64,000 bases of DNA from Lytechinus variegatus (GCF_018143015.1 NC_054751.1:32750347-32814346), one strand, 5' to 3'; numbered from the stretch's first letter, positions 1 to 12,670 are shown. The notes: generated from the letters alone by a model not told the origin. Program-made: numbers and translations.

Positions 1-386
1 GAATAGACATGGAATGGAGACCATCATTCACCCCAACACAGAAATCAAAGTAAGCATAAAGAGACAGGATTCATGTCTTCATACATTGTCATGCCTCCAC
101 CCACTGTGGTTGCAAAAAGACATTTGGGTGGTTTTCCATCCAACTTTTCTTCCCATTATGGTTTTCGCAATAACGAAAGAATCATTTTTAACTCGGTAAA
201 GCTGTACATACATAAAAGAGTGATAATTCTATTTCTAATAAGAAATTTGGATCATGTTGTCAAATTTTAAAAGGCAAAGAGGTCATTTTATACCCAGAAA
301 TATCTCATTATTGTGATAACTAAAGAACAGCTTGAGGGATCATCTTCAACTTGGCTCATGTACATGTATGTTTATGTGAATGAAAG

Positions 387-558
387 TGATCTGGGGAGTG
401 TTTCATCAACATTTTCATCCGACAAGTTGTCAGATCTGACATCTTTCTCTGATGTTGATTGGCTGAGAGGTACAGTTACTATGGTAACTGTCGGATGAAA
501 TGGGACTTGTCGGATAAAACGTCCGATAAGTACTTTCATGAAACGCCCCCCAGATCAG
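387..558. mobile_element. small non-autonomous element with imperfect terminal inverted repeats (family C)
   Basis: The left end reads TGATCTGGGGAGTGTTTCAT and the right end reads TTTCATGAAACGCCCCCCAG, forming imperfect inverted ends. Inside, GACAAGTTGTCAGATCTGAC and GACTTGTCGGATAAAACGTC are related inverted segments. It sits in the intron before the first EXD3 exon seen here. A related copy in the other orientation lies at about 15905-16031. Confidence 0.55.
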
Positions 559-781
559 ATGTTACGGTTAAAGGTCACAGAGTTCATTATTTGACATCGT
601 TACAAGGAGGTGTACAATATAGCTCTTGACCTAGCGATGATGGAGGTATACATACTGCAGTTCAGAATCCTTGTTTAAATTTAAAATGATAGATCAGTAT
701 GTTGTCTCTACTGCCAATTTTTGTTGATATTGAAATATGTGAATCAACTTTGTTATTTCAAACCTTTCTCTTTTTTTTTAG

Positions 782-3700
782 GGTAGCCTTATGTCAGATA
801 GCAACCGAAGATACAGCGTACCTACTGGACATGCCAGCCCTGTGGGTAGAAGAAAGCAAAGATATCGTCAAGCATTTCTTTCAACAGTTATTACAGTCTG
901 AAGACATCCTTAAACTTGGTAAGGAAACTCAAAGATATCTGTTCCAGTATTAAGTTATTTCTCTCCAAGATTTTAAGGTTAATGTTGCTCTCTTAAATCT
1001 GATAGAGCTTAAGATACACCAAGCATTGTTTATGCTTTCTTTCATAGAGCCAGGGTAATGTATAGTACACTATCGAATAGGCAACTAAGTAATCGGCTCT
1101 TAATTCTTTTGAGCCAGTTGAAGCACTGTTAAAATGACTTTGCTGACATAGTTATGCAAGCCCGCATGACACAAGCAAATTACTGTAAAAACAACATTCT
1201 TGATAGTCCTATGCAAAGCCGATTCTTTCAAAAGCTTTTTACCACAGCATCATAAAGACAGATTTTTTTTAGAATTAAAGAGTTAAGATTATAGACTTCT
1301 GTAGTATCTGACTATAGAAAGAAAGGCAAGGTACATACTAGGTACTTTAACATTAAAGATGTTAGAGACAGAATATACTGGTGCCGTGTTAGTGCCTATC
1401 GATATGATAATTCTATTTCTGTTGTTATTTTTGTAGGTTTTGAGATATCTGGTGATTACAGGATGTTGGGTCAGTCCTACCCAGAACTCCAGGAAACACT
1501 GAAGGGAGAGAAAAGAACAGTAGATCTCAATGGATTAGGCAAACAGGTATGCTACATATCTTACTGAGGTTCTCATCATTTATCAGTCAATCAAAACTAC
1601 ATCATGAGGCAGTTATGCATAACATTGTGTCATGGATATGACTTGCTATTGATTTCTTCATGAGTAATCAATAGTTGTATACTCTTGGTTATTACTTGTT
1701 TCACATAGCCTGAATGGGTAGGTGAGCTTATGGCTTGACATCGGTTGTCCGGAGCGGAAATGCTTCTACTTCACCACCACGTCTTGTCCAATATCATTAC
1801 TGTTGCACTGTTTGCATTGTATAATAGCATTTGGTAGGGGCTTTTGAAATTGTACACAAGTATTCTTAACACTCAAATATTCAAAGTTATGTATTGTTAT
1901 TTTAAAAATACACAAATGCTGCTCCTCCTTTCCATTTCAATCAAGTTTGATTGCAGCTATTGTAGGGATTCATTATTTTAAGAAATCTTTATTGTCAATG
2001 GCTAAATCTTTGCTGTTTTTTCATATTTCTCATTGTAGATCCTGAAGGAAATTCCAAACCATGGGATCAGACTCAGCTCTCTTGGATTGACTGACTTGGT
2101 TCACTTCTGTTTCAACAAGTACCTTGATAAGAAAGATAGAATATCTGACTGGGCACGTCGTCCTCTACGGCCGGCTCAAATCACATATGCTGGTAAGTCT
2201 AATGGTTCTGAAAGAGAGCAGGTATGATTAACCCCTCCAAGAATTAGCATCGGGTCTGAATATATCTCTTCAGTGAAAGTGACTGTCATTTAAGATAATG
2301 GTATCATCGTGAAGCACTTCTTGTCCCCTTAATAATTTTAGTCAATTGTTTGTCATTTTATTCAATAATGGATCTGTACTTATGCAGTGTAACTGGTCTG
2401 AATATATGCCCAAGTGAATTTTAATGCAGAACATATTCCTAGTCATTTCAAACATATTATACCTCCAGACTAATAAGGAAGTGTAAGTTTATACCCTAAA
2501 ATATTTCACTTTTACTCAAAGCTATAGCAGAGCTTAAGCACAGATCTGTCCTTAATCCACTTTTTTCAGCAATAGATATATTCTCTAATTTTTAAAGAAA
2601 TTTTGTTTTATATTATCATAAATATACTTCATTTTATTTCATCCCCCCCAGCCTTAGATGCTTTCTGTTTGCTAGAGGTTTATGCCCATCTTAAAGAGAT
2701 TGTATCATACCACGGTCTACAGATGAACATGGAACCATGGTACTCCAGTAAAACAAACAAGAAATCAAAATCAAAGTCTAAACCAAAACCAAACAAAACA
2801 CCCAAAGAGAAGCCTTCATTTGAAGAAGCACTCAATCAGGTTTGTTTTGTATCTATATATTTGATCTATTCAATCACTGTTTAATGTCTGTCTTGCACTA
2901 CAATATGATATGAATGAGTGCCGATGAAGTCTCCTGTTATGGGTTTAACTGTTTTGTGAAAATAAGTGAAAATTTAAAACGACATCCCTATTTTACATCC
3001 AATTTTGATGACATTGTCAGCATTACTCTCTTCTTCTTCTCTCTCCCTCTTCCCCTTTGCTTATTTTACTCTTTCTCAAACTTCTATATTATCTTTTAAT
3101 TGGATATAGGTCTTGACGTAGAATACTGTAATTACGTCTTTATTCATTTGCTTTGTTATATTTGTATATTGTACATCATGAATTTTTGTAAATTGGCCCT
3201 TTCAGCTTGTGCTGCTGGTCAATTTTTAAGTGCATATATACCAATAAATAAATAGATTATGCTTGTTTTTTCTGTTTATGCAAATCGTTTTTTTTTGGGG
3301 GGGATGAATTTCCCTTTTCAGTAAATTTTTGGGCTGCCCTTGACATATTTTAAAGAATTCATCAGCCTTGGGTTCCATAATGCACAGGGAGAATTATTCA
3401 ATACTTTTCTGTATCATTTGTAGCCCCCTAGAGGTCCACCTATATCACCGGGTCAACTCGCCGTTATATGCGACAACATGCTGCAAGGATTAGGGCGCCA
3501 TCTAAGGTCATGTGGAGTAGATGTTAAGATCCTTGATAACGATGATGAACATGAGGAGGCCGTGCAGATTGCGCTCAAAGAAGGACGTGCGATTCTGACA
3601 GCTGGATCACCATATATCATGTTAAAGTCTCGAGTGGACGATGGTCAAATCATGTGTGTTGAAACTAACAGGAAAGCCAAGCATCAGGTTCAAGATGTTC

Positions 3701-5875
3701 TAGACTTCTTCAACGTGACGGTCACTCCCTCAGATATCTTCAGTCGATGTCAGGTGAGATGAAAATAGATATCTATGTGTAGGGGTACTTAAAGTAAATA
3801 CACTTGCAACATACCTTTGTTCTGACAGCACTATTATTTGATAAAGAAATTCACACTTATTATGCAAAAGGGAAAAATTGTCATGATATAATAATTTCTC
3901 ATTTGTCAGGTATCGTGATTATGTTCCCAAGGGGGCTGTTTCATAAAGCCGTTTGTAAGTTAAGAGCGACTTTAAGAACGACTTGTGATCCTTTCTTATG
4001 TGCTAAACCATAGCCATTGAATCTACCATTTACAACATGAAAGGATCACCAGTCAGTCTTAACCCTAAAAAGACTGGGGGGGGCTGATTCAGCCCCCCCC
4101 TCGACATTTTTCGCGATAAATCCGCCGCACAAAATTTTTTGACCGCGTCGCTCACTGACTTTTTACTTTCAAGTCTCGCGCAACTTTTGAGACCAAAATT
4201 GTGACCCCCGGGTACGCGGTTCGGAAATTACGCAACATTTCGTAAGTGCATGCAAACCCAAAATTACTCAAAAACGTGAATTTGTGTACAAATCCAATGC
4301 AAATAGTGTTTTTAACCAAAATTCATAAATGTATCATTATTTTTCCTTTTACTGCTTAAAATCAATTAATTTTATCTTTTTTATGGTCCAAATAAAATCC
4401 CCGACAATTACCATTGAAAAAACAATAAAAAACAAAAAGTCGAAAAACAAAGAAATACATAAGAAATTTAGAAAACAATAGAATACATAAGAAAATAAAT
4501 GTGATGTTGAAATTTTTTTAAAATAAATTTGATCAGATGCCTATCTAGAGTATGTGAAACAAAAATTAGCATTTCAGGGGCATCATTTTATTAATTACAG
4601 CAAACTTATGATTTTACGCATAAATTAGCATAATTAATGAAACATGAGATTTTTGCAGAATTTGATGTTACAGTTTTGTAGATAATGCCATGGGTAACGC
4701 GTGTGCCAATTTTCGTCGCGATCGCGCGATCGACAGCCGAGATCATAAGGGGGGCTGAATCAGCCCCTCCCCAGTATTTTTAGGCGTCGCAATAGCCCAG
4801 TCTATTTAGGGTTAAAGTCGGTCTTAACTTACGAACAGCTTTATGAAATGGCCCCCTGGTAGTGTAGAAAGTGCATAAACCGGGAATAAACTGTGTTGGC
4901 ATGATAGAATCCCTTGACTGGGATATCAGTAAAAGTGCTTACATACCTTATTGCAATATACTAAACAATGAAAGTGGATTTTTTTAAATATAATTTATGA
5001 TAATTATGTGTAATCCCTAGCTGGTGTGTTTAGTGTACAAATGATTGATAGTTTTTATGTTATTACTCTTGTAATGATCATCGCATCTGGAGAGACTGTG
5101 TCTACATTTAAATGTAGTCTGAATCAGATGACTTGTTTTAGACATCTGCAAAGTGTTTAAGATCATATTATTTTATATTTAATCCATCCTGTCTTTGTTT
5201 GTGTAGGTATGCAATGGCAATGTGTATGCCAAAGTAACCAACCCTGATATGAGAAGGCTGTGGCTCCACAAGCAAACCCTCCTGGGCAAGTCGCGCTACA
5301 ACGACGACGATGATGACGTCTGTGGAAACTATGATGATGAAATGATAAGTGGGTATGACGATTACGAAGATGAGGAAGATGAACTGCGTTTGATGCGCCC
5401 TGTAAAGCAATCTTCAAACTCTGGACAGGCAGCGACAAAGGATCCGGTGCAGGATGGTGCAAGCCAGCTCTGCGTGGTAGGAAATCCATACGGATACCTG
5501 ACATCACATGCCAGCAACAAAGACAGATCCACAACCTCGGTAGATTCTCCCTCAGACTTTGATCCTGCATCTGTATGCTCTGCTTCGGAGGCATCCCTTG
5601 GAGCTTCAGGATACATGAACAACTCACCGGTGGTCTACCTGGAAGATGCTTTGGACTTCAGCAATGTCAAGATAGGAAAGTCTGTTGACCTCCAAGTGGA
5701 CTTGGTTCCGGAAGGGATCTTGAATCAGATAGATCATTTCTTTTGTTGTGCAATGTGTGGTAAGGTTTACTGGGAAGGCAAGCACTTTGTGAAGGTCTGT
5801 AACCAGTTTTCTCATGTCTTGGATCGGGGAGAGGATAGGCAAGGCAGGTTACATGATGGAAATACACAAGTTTAA
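782..5875 (+). CDS. EXD3: EXD3 / exonuclease mut-7 homolog, 3' part (six exons, 5' end outside the window)
   Basis: Coding exons read by frame continuity: 782-918, 1437-1546, 2039-2192, 2652-2839, 3424-3753 and 5207-5875 (TAA stop), giving 528 residues. All borders are AG/GT. The first exon opens inside a codon, so the gene starts upstream of the window. Residues 1-155 are the back half of a DEDDy 3'-5' exonuclease domain. VALCQIATEDTAYLLDM follows the first acidic motif, and TYAALDAFCLLEVY is the third motif with its Tyr and Asp. A Lys/Pro-rich linker follows (KSKSKSKPKPNK). From about residue 212 there is a Mut7-C domain (AVICDNMLQGLGRHLRSCG, GRAILTAG). It ends in a split zinc ribbon, C305-x2-C308 and C487-x2-C490. 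Between these lies a low-complexity insert with an acidic run at residues 338-365. Family knowledge: these are nucleases related to C. elegans MUT-7, which acts in RNA silencing. The RNA substrate here is an inference. Confidence 0.9.
3120..3258 (+). repeat. possible 3' tail of a decayed LINE in an EXD3 intron
   Basis: The segment carries a GCTTGTGCTGCTGGTCAATT stretch and ends in a run of AAATA/AATA units. This resembles the 3' ends of CR1-like LINEs. There is no coding remnant next to it. The call is weak and rests only on the style of the tail. Confidence 0.25.
3931..4856. mobile_element. foldback element of the GTTTCATAAAGC family, split by a nested insertion
   Basis: The left arm begins GGGGGCTGTTTCATAAAGCC and the right arm ends CAGCTTTATGAAATGGCCCC, each other's imperfect reverse complement. 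The element lies in the last EXD3 intron. Its right arm is interrupted at a TTAA by a second element (4059-4815). With that removed, the arm reads GGATCACCAGTCAGTCTTAA followed directly by AGTCGGTCTTAACTTACG, the expected mirror of the left arm. Related copies are at 6124-6286, 47402-47571 and, more weakly, 60438-60619. Confidence 0.75.
4059..4815. mobile_element. TTAA-flanked non-autonomous element nested in a foldback element
   Basis: It is bounded by TTAA at 4059-4062 and 4812-4815. The ends are inverted: TTAACCCTAAAAAGACTGGG on the left and CCAGTCTATTTAGGGTTAA on the right. Just inside both ends is a GGGGCTGATTCAGCCCC palindrome. There is no transposase reading frame. A TTAA target duplication is the hallmark of piggyBac-type transposition, so this is probably a piggyBac-mobilised MITE. 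A shorter relative with the same ends and palindromes lies at 12382-12670. Confidence 0.75.
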
Positions 5876-5960
5876 ATGTGTTTGTCATGATTTTAAATAT
5901 TACACTTCAACAGATTTGTCCTGAGTTTCAGACATGGGGTTATGCTTTGATCATTTGCAC

Positions 5961-5966
5961 AATAAA
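5961..5966 (+). other. candidate polyadenylation signal of EXD3
   Basis: An AATAAA hexamer lies about 85 bases after the EXD3 stop codon. It is the first one downstream on this strand and sits in AT-rich DNA. Transcript ends were not available, so this is a position-based guess. Confidence 0.4.
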
Positions 5967-6123
5967 TTTGTCTCAAAACACAAGTCCTTTTCAGGAATGA
6001 TAAGAGATAAAAGGGAACAGGTTAGCATTCTGTAATGGCAGATCCCCTGCAGACTGAGAGGCAGATTCTTCACTAACATCCTACTCACTTTGGTTATTAT
6101 GTATCATCCAATTAACGTATGAG

Positions 6124-6286
6124 GTGGGTGTTTCATAAAGCTGTACGTAAGATACGAATGACTTTACACATGACTGGTGATCCTTTCTTGTGCTAAGTGA
6201 TATTTCTATTTCATTGAGCTATGAACATGTTCCAGTCATGTGCAAAGTCGTTTGTAACTTCACGAACAGCTTTATGAAACACCCAG
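6124..6286. mobile_element. foldback element, GTTTCATAAAGC family
   Basis: Inverted ends GGGTGTTTCATAAAGCTG and CAGCTTTATGAAACACCC enclose arms that mirror each other. The arms contain CGAATGACTTTACACATGAC and TCATGTGCAAAGTCGTTTG. It is about 160 bp with no coding capacity. It is the cleanest copy of the family in the window. Confidence 0.75.
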
Positions 6287-8874
6287 CAGACTTGGTATCA
6301 ATTCACATTGATATAACATAGAAATATTACAAGAACCTTTTTTTTTTTTTGGTAGGGCACACTATAGAGTTAACCTAATTGAACTAGCAATCCAAATTAC
6401 AGCCCACAGATGCAGAGTAGACATTAAACCGAAGAGAGTAATTTTACTGCAATCTTTTTCCTGCTGGCTATATATTTTAAGTTTGTTTTCTGCAACTTTA
6501 TTAAAGAGAATTCAACAGAATTAGATGCTTATTCTTTGCAGTATGACAAATTATGTTTTACCATATTTTGTCATCATTAAGAAATATAATATTTTTCACA
6601 AGAAATGAGACCCAATATATCGCTCTTTTTTTAAGTTTAATTTTGTGTAATCTTCTATTTTTTATATCACCTTTATACCAATAGAAAACACTCATGTGTA
6701 ATCTATTAAAGTGCTTATTTCTGTATCTCTTTTAAGGCCAGTCTATTATGCACTGTATGAATGCTTGTTCAGCAAGGTACAACAAGCAAATGAAAGAAGC
6801 TCAGCAACATTGTAGTATCAGGACATAGTTTGATTAAATCATGTGACCTATAGGCCTTGTCACGTATTTAAATTAACAAGCATCAAAGGGGTACTCTGGG
6901 CTAAATAGAAACTGGTTTGAAATAAGTAAATGATGAAAAAATGCAAATCACTGAAAATTTCATTAAAATTGGATATAGAGTTGAGAAATTTGTAAAAAAA
7001 AAATTGTGTCCACATGAATGTGTAATGAGTGAGCTGAATTCCCCCCCCCCCCCCCCTTTGTACTTATGCATATTTTCATACTGTGTAAACTTGAAAAAAA
7101 ATAAAGCTTCAAGGAAAGATTGACCGTTGAATCAATTTTGTAAGACTGTCATCGCTGTAACCTTTTTTCTTTGATTGCAAATGGTTGCAAGGGAGATTAT
7201 GTTTTAAACATGTACAAAAAAATAAAGGAATACAAATTTGTAAGATTTCATATTACACTAAAAAAAATGGAAAGGGAAGTGTGTACATGACATCAATAGT
7301 TCATTCATTGCATATTCTTAATGACATATATAGAACTGTTTCAATAGAATGATTTTCAAAATGATAAAAATCCTTATTTTTTTTTAATCTGACTATGATG
7401 AATTTTCAATGATAATGATATGCTAGTTTGAGAATACTTTTTTTTAATTGAGTTATATTAGTGTTGAAATTCAAAATCCCTTTGATGTTTAACTCAGGTA
7501 TGTCTTTCTAAACTAAACAGCGAGTAATCAGGACACATTTTATACTAACTTTCATGAAAAGTAAATTGTCTAGCTTGTTTTCAGCAAGGCAGCACAAAAA
7601 TGTCTCCTATCTCTGCAATAATCTTTATTGCCCGATATCCAATTGACACTTGTATTTAAACCAGTTTTTATTAAGCTTTTTTTCATAATGTGTTCTACCA
7701 TAACTGAACAAGCCATAGGTATTGAATTGAATTCATTTATTTTTCATAAAAAACATGCAAAATCAAGAATATACAAACATTACAAAGTATGAAAATAAGA
7801 CATTATACAAATAATGTATCATACTTTAAAAATCAATGCAAAACTAGAGATGCAAATAATTTGTTTATATATATATACATATTAGGAAAATTAGATGCCC
7901 ATGAAAGCAGTATGCTTATAGGGTTGGGTCACCCTGAATATATGTGAATCGGTATGATTGATACATTCCATTTGCATATTTTCTTTACCTAGAAAGTATT
8001 TCAAAGTTTCACTGCCTGACTGAGGCTGAACTGTAAGTTAGTATGATGAAATTTTCCTGCCACTTTAACATGTAATTTTGTATTGAACTTTTCCCTTTGA
8101 TATGAAGTGTGTTTATTTGTTTGTATATTGTGTATCACTACCCTATTCAATGTTTATGCAATTGAGGATTGAAAAAATAATCATACTCATTTTACTTCCT
8201 CAATCATGTAGGCATTTTTATTATTGTTATTCAGGGCATTAGTCAATATGATCATCAAATTATGTCATTTTAAGAAAAAGTCTTTTTTTTTTAACTGTAC
8301 AAGTTGTCAAAATGGGGCCAAGCTACTTGTCAAATTTACAAAACAATGACAGTCATTGCGATTAGTAGGAGAAAGATCTATATTTAAAATCATCGACCTC
8401 AGAATTATAGTGCAAGCAAAAAAACATCATTGAGCTATGAGTAGCTATGTGAAGCTTTAATTGATTTATAAGTACATCTTGTACATTATACATTTTCACA
8501 AGTTTTCTGTTGGTCTCTATATATGAATCATAAAAGTTATATGCCTATTATCTAATGTAATATTTTTTATATGTTTTTACAATACATATAAAATGAAAAT
8601 ACATGTGCTTTTTTAATTTAGTCATTAAAACTTATTGTATTTGGAACGCATATAATCTTCTGAACTCATTCAGCGAACAAGAAGTGATTAACTGAAAATG
8701 TATGCAACATCATTATTGTCCAGTTATGAAACTTTAGGTGTTTGAATAATGGAAGTATATTAATTTAGATTTGATGTCTCAACTTGTTAATGCAGTTTTC
8801 TCTTGATTAGAAAAAAAAATGTATAAATCATACACAATATATCTGCAAATCCTATGCCATCATATTACATTATA

Positions 8875-10078
8875 TTAACCCTTTGAACCCGATAGGCCAA
8901 AATACCGGCCTGAAGCCATGTGACTTAAAAACATCCATTTCTAAATGACAGGTGATCTTTTAAAAATGATGTCATCTTTATAGTATGTGTAGGAATATTT
9001 GGTTGATAATGCTTTTGATTTCATAGGTTTAGAATCCAACATGGCCAAAATATGGAAACATGCAGTAATACACGTACACGGTGTAATACGCAGCGAGTCA
9101 CCTGTTGACTATAGGGGAAGCTATTGATAAATCTGACTTTAGTAGTGATTTGAAGCCTAAAGCAGACACTAAAGAAAATAAGTCTGTTGATAGACTAGGT
9201 CTACAAAACTCTACAAGAAGCTTCACCACAACTTCAGCTGAGTTGGGCTGGTGTAGGGGTGAATGTGGAGCGTTGTGGCCCAGTGGATAAGTCTTCTGAC
9301 TTTGAAACAGAGGGTCGTGGGTTCGAATCCCAGCCATGGCGTAATTTCCTTCAGCAAGAAATTTATCCACATTGTGTTGCACTAGACCCAGGTGAGGTGA
9401 ATGGGTACTCGGTAGGAATTCCTTGAATGCATGAGCGCTGAGAGGCAGCTCGAGCTAAAGCCGGGGTAATAATAATAACAATGCGCCTTGGAATAGAATA
9501 TTTCTAGATAGATGGCGCTATATAAATGCCTATTATTATTATTAATGTGGTTCCACCGGTGGATACTGTACCCGCTGTCAGATATTTTTCATAACGGCAG
9601 GTATCATTCATACTTGGAACCATATCCACCAGGTTTGAAACAGTTTGATGTTTGCAGATTCGATTCCTTGGCGGATTAGGTTCAGATTGACTACGTGTAT
9701 TCATTATGACTCGGCAGCGCATGCGCGGCTCTGGCAATATTGGGGAGAGGGGAGCCTAGCGAGTTCGTGCGCCGCGGTCACGTACCACATGACGTATACG
9801 TACATACTGTACATGCATGAACGATAGCAAGAACGATATCTGCTGAAGAGAAATTGCGGGAGAAATTGATACTGAATCTGCCGGACGTGGAACACTATCC
9901 GCCAGTAGATTGTGTTGACGAATACCGTATCTGCCAGTCTCCAGATTTGCCGCTACACCGGGTACCAGCGGGGGGAAGATGCTGCTGGAGCTAGAAACAT
10001 TCGAATGTGTAAATATGTGCAAGTAATTCACGGTGTGGGTCACGGCCACCCCTAATAATTTAGGGTGCAAAGGGTTAA
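8875..10078. mobile_element. TTAA-flanked 1.2-kb non-autonomous element
   Basis: It is bounded by TTAA at 8875-8878 and 10075-10078. The short inverted ends are TTAACCCTTTGAACCC and GGGTGCAAAGGGTTAA. No transposase is encoded. A tRNA-derived SINE (about 9262-9545) is inserted inside it. Piggybac-type mobilisation is inferred from the TTAA ends. Confidence 0.6.
9262..9545 (+). mobile_element. tRNA-derived SINE
   Basis: The head is tRNA-like. It has a polymerase III A box region (CCCAGTGGATAAGTC, about 9279-9293) and a canonical B box (GGTTCGAATCC, 9319-9329). The body continues with GCGTAATTTCCTTCAGCAAG and the segment ends in GGCGCTATATAAATGCC followed by an ATT-repeat tail. Related degenerate copies are at 17586-17880. 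Its minus-strand translation yields the usual SINE-derived spurious peptide. Confidence 0.8.
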
Positions 10079-11495
10079 TAGAGATGAAAGTCCTGGTCAT
10101 TGTGCCTTTAAAATATGTGTGTGTGAAGTATGCTATTTTCTGCTTCTGTATAACTGGACTGGTTTGAAGTGATGTTTACTGTGACATTTAACCAGCTAGT
10201 CATAAGCATGCATTTCATTTTGAATATGTGTATTTTTGCTTCCATTGTCTATCTAGCACCCCAATGTAATCATTAAGAAAGTATTTATTGCAACATATTG
10301 CTGCCATCTATGTGGCCATCTTCAATTCATTTTTCTCCAAAAATTGAATTTCTCATTGCAGTATTGGTTTTATTTATTATTATACAACTGAAAGTCATAT
10401 CTTTTCTGCTCTTGCCAATATTTTTGCATAAATATGAAATAATAATTTTGCTATCTTGTTATGATCTTCCCGAATCCTCGTACTTTAATACTTTTTCATT
10501 GTTTAAAGGGTACTTGTTAAAAACGTAATTTGTGATATACCAGCTTGGCGTTGGTACAGCAGAAAGCTGCTTGGAGTTCCTACAGTAGTTATTTCAAAAG
10601 AATCACACATTCTGAAATTAACAATAGCATGCAGCAAGGCTTTTAAGCAATGGACATTCACAATACTCATTTCTGCGATCTAGTCAGGGGGGGCAGTTAT
10701 AAATTTGGGGGTAAATCAAAATATGCACATTCACACATGGCAAAGCACTTTTCAGCAGAAACATGTATTATAAATGTGTCTCTCACTGTAGATTATTTCA
10801 GACCAAAATTTGTTTCTCATATGAATGGCATGTATCTGAATGAGAATTATTCATAATGGAAAGTTCTCATTTCAAAGACTGTTATTTTTCATTGATTACT
10901 ATTGTGTCTGTAATATCAGCTGTACAGGTTCATTTTGTATGAAACTCATTCTCGTATATTTTTAAAAGAGCCAAATGTCATTTAATATTTCTACACTATA
11001 ATTTTGGGCATAGGATTTTATTTTCTCACAACGTGAAGTTGCAAATAAAAAATAATAATACATGAATGATGTACTGTGTGAGGAGCTTTTGTTTTCAAAT
11101 ATCTTGTAGAGTAGTAATTCTGTTTATGCATGTGTTGTAAAGAAAGTATTAAATTATAGATATATATTTATGAACTTATGGAAAATATGCAATAGGTAGG
11201 CCTGTGCAATTTCATGTTTTAATTTAACCAATTTATTCATGCTGGAAGGGCTGAAAAAATAACTGTGTGACAATATTGATTACTGTTTTATAATATTGAG
11301 ATTTACTTGTAACCTTTGACAAGACCTCAAATATTCACACGCTTTTCAAATATTGCAATATTCTATTGTATGTTGTATGTGATAATCAGATTTGTCGTGA
11401 CTGTTTCTTCAGAATGTATAAGCTTACACCTAACGAGAATAACTTCAATTGAATCAAGTGTTCAATTGGCAATTATTTAGAAAATTTTACATATA
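10079..11495. other. intergenic DNA, nothing recognised
   Basis: This AT-rich stretch lies between the TTAA element and the ATC minisatellite. I see no coding exon, RNA gene or clear repeat. Confidence 0.4.
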
Positions 11496-11496
11496 A

Positions 11497-12017
11497 CACC
11501 ATCACCATCATGGCAACATCACCATCATCATCATCACCATCATGGCATCATCACCATCAATATCATCATCACCATCATGGCATCATCACCATCAATATCA
11601 TCATCACCATCATGGCATCACCATCATCATCCATATCATCATCATCACCATCATCAATATCATCATCACCATCATGGCATCATCACCATCATCATCATCA
11701 ATATCATCACCATCATGGCATCATCACCATCATGGCATCATCACCATCATGGCATCATCATCACCATCATGGCATCATCATCACCATTACCATCATCATC
11801 ATCACCATCATGGCATCATCATCACCATCATGGCATCATCATCACCATCATCATCAATATCATCGCCATCATGGCATCATCATCACCATCATGGCATCAT
11901 CATCACCATCAATATCACCATCATGGCATCATCATCAATATCACCATCATGGCATCATCATCACCATCATCATCAATATCACCATCATGGCATCACCATC
12001 ATGGCACTATCACCAAT
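11497..12017. repeat. ATC-rich minisatellite
   Basis: About 520 bp are built from CACCATCATGGCATCATC-type units and ATCAATATC variants. All three plus frames stay open because the unit is made of CAT, ATC and TCA triplets. These give artificial His/Ser/Ile-rich peptides that should not be annotated as genes. Confidence 0.95.
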
Positions 12018-12381
12018 ATTATCTAGTTACAACACAATATAAACAAATGAATTTGCAGGGTATTATTTAGGCCCCAACTTGCAATACAATTTATTTCCAA
12101 ATAAAAAACATATGCAACTGTAAAACATAGTTTTACAAACTTTCTTACATCAGTGTTTACTGCAACTACATTCACTGATCTCGAAGAGTTAAATTTTTTA
12201 TCTGAATGCAGCACTTAAAATTACAAATTTGCTTCAGGACCATCAGATGTAGTAAAGCTTAATTTCTGGTTTTACCAATCTAATACCAGGGAAGTGGAAG
12301 AGAAATTTATAAAATCTATACGTTTTTTTTTTTTCAATAGATTAATAATATGAAATTACCAAAGGAATGAGGGAATGAAAC

Positions 12382-12670
12382 TTAACCCTAATGAGACGGG
12401 GGGGGGGGGGCTTATTCATCCATCCCCTGCAACATTTTTCCTTATTTTTAAAAGTACATTTTATCAGAATCCTATTACGAGTCGGTTAACAAAAAAAAAT
12501 GCATTTTAGGGGCAGTAATTAGAAATAAGATTTTTCAATGAATTCGATCATACATATTTGTACATTATGCCATGATGCATGTGCCAAATTTTCTCGCGAT
12601 CACATGATCGATTGCTGGGATCATAAGGAGAGCTGAATCAGCCCCCCCCCCCCAATCTTTTTAGGGTCAA
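12382..12670. mobile_element. short TTAA-type element with GGGGCT-rich subterminal palindromes
   Basis: The left end is TTAACCCTAATGAGACGGGG and the right end is AATCTTTTTAGGGTCAA, with the right TTAA mutated to TCAA. It shares CGCGATC...GATCATAAGG segments and the GAATCAGCCCCCC subterminal block with the element at 4059-4815. It lies about 140 bases past the NGDN stop codon and could mark the end of that gene's 3' flank. Confidence 0.65.

Larger units (their letters stand above)
5876..8874. other. EXD3 3' flank, no gene found
   Basis: This AT-rich stretch holds one foldback element (6124-6286), a poly-C run near 7040-7057 and an ATTGAATTGAATTCATTTA segment near 7720 that looks like a LINE or SINE tail. 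I see no conserved protein-coding frame or RNA gene in the rest. Part of it may be the EXD3 3' untranslated region. Confidence 0.5.

Noticed and set aside
5163..5627. Minus-strand open frames opposite the last EXD3 exon
   Set aside because: They are shadows of the coding plus strand. The plus frame carries the Mut7-C zinc ribbon.
9268..9345. Possible tRNA gene
   Set aside because: The A and B boxes are present, but the flanking body and ATT-repeat tail show a SINE, and the acceptor ends do not pair as in a tRNA.
11510..12070. Long overlapping open frames in all three plus frames (His/Ser/Ile/Met-rich)
   Set aside because: They are translations of an ATC-triplet minisatellite. All frames are open for that reason and no domain or splice context supports a gene.
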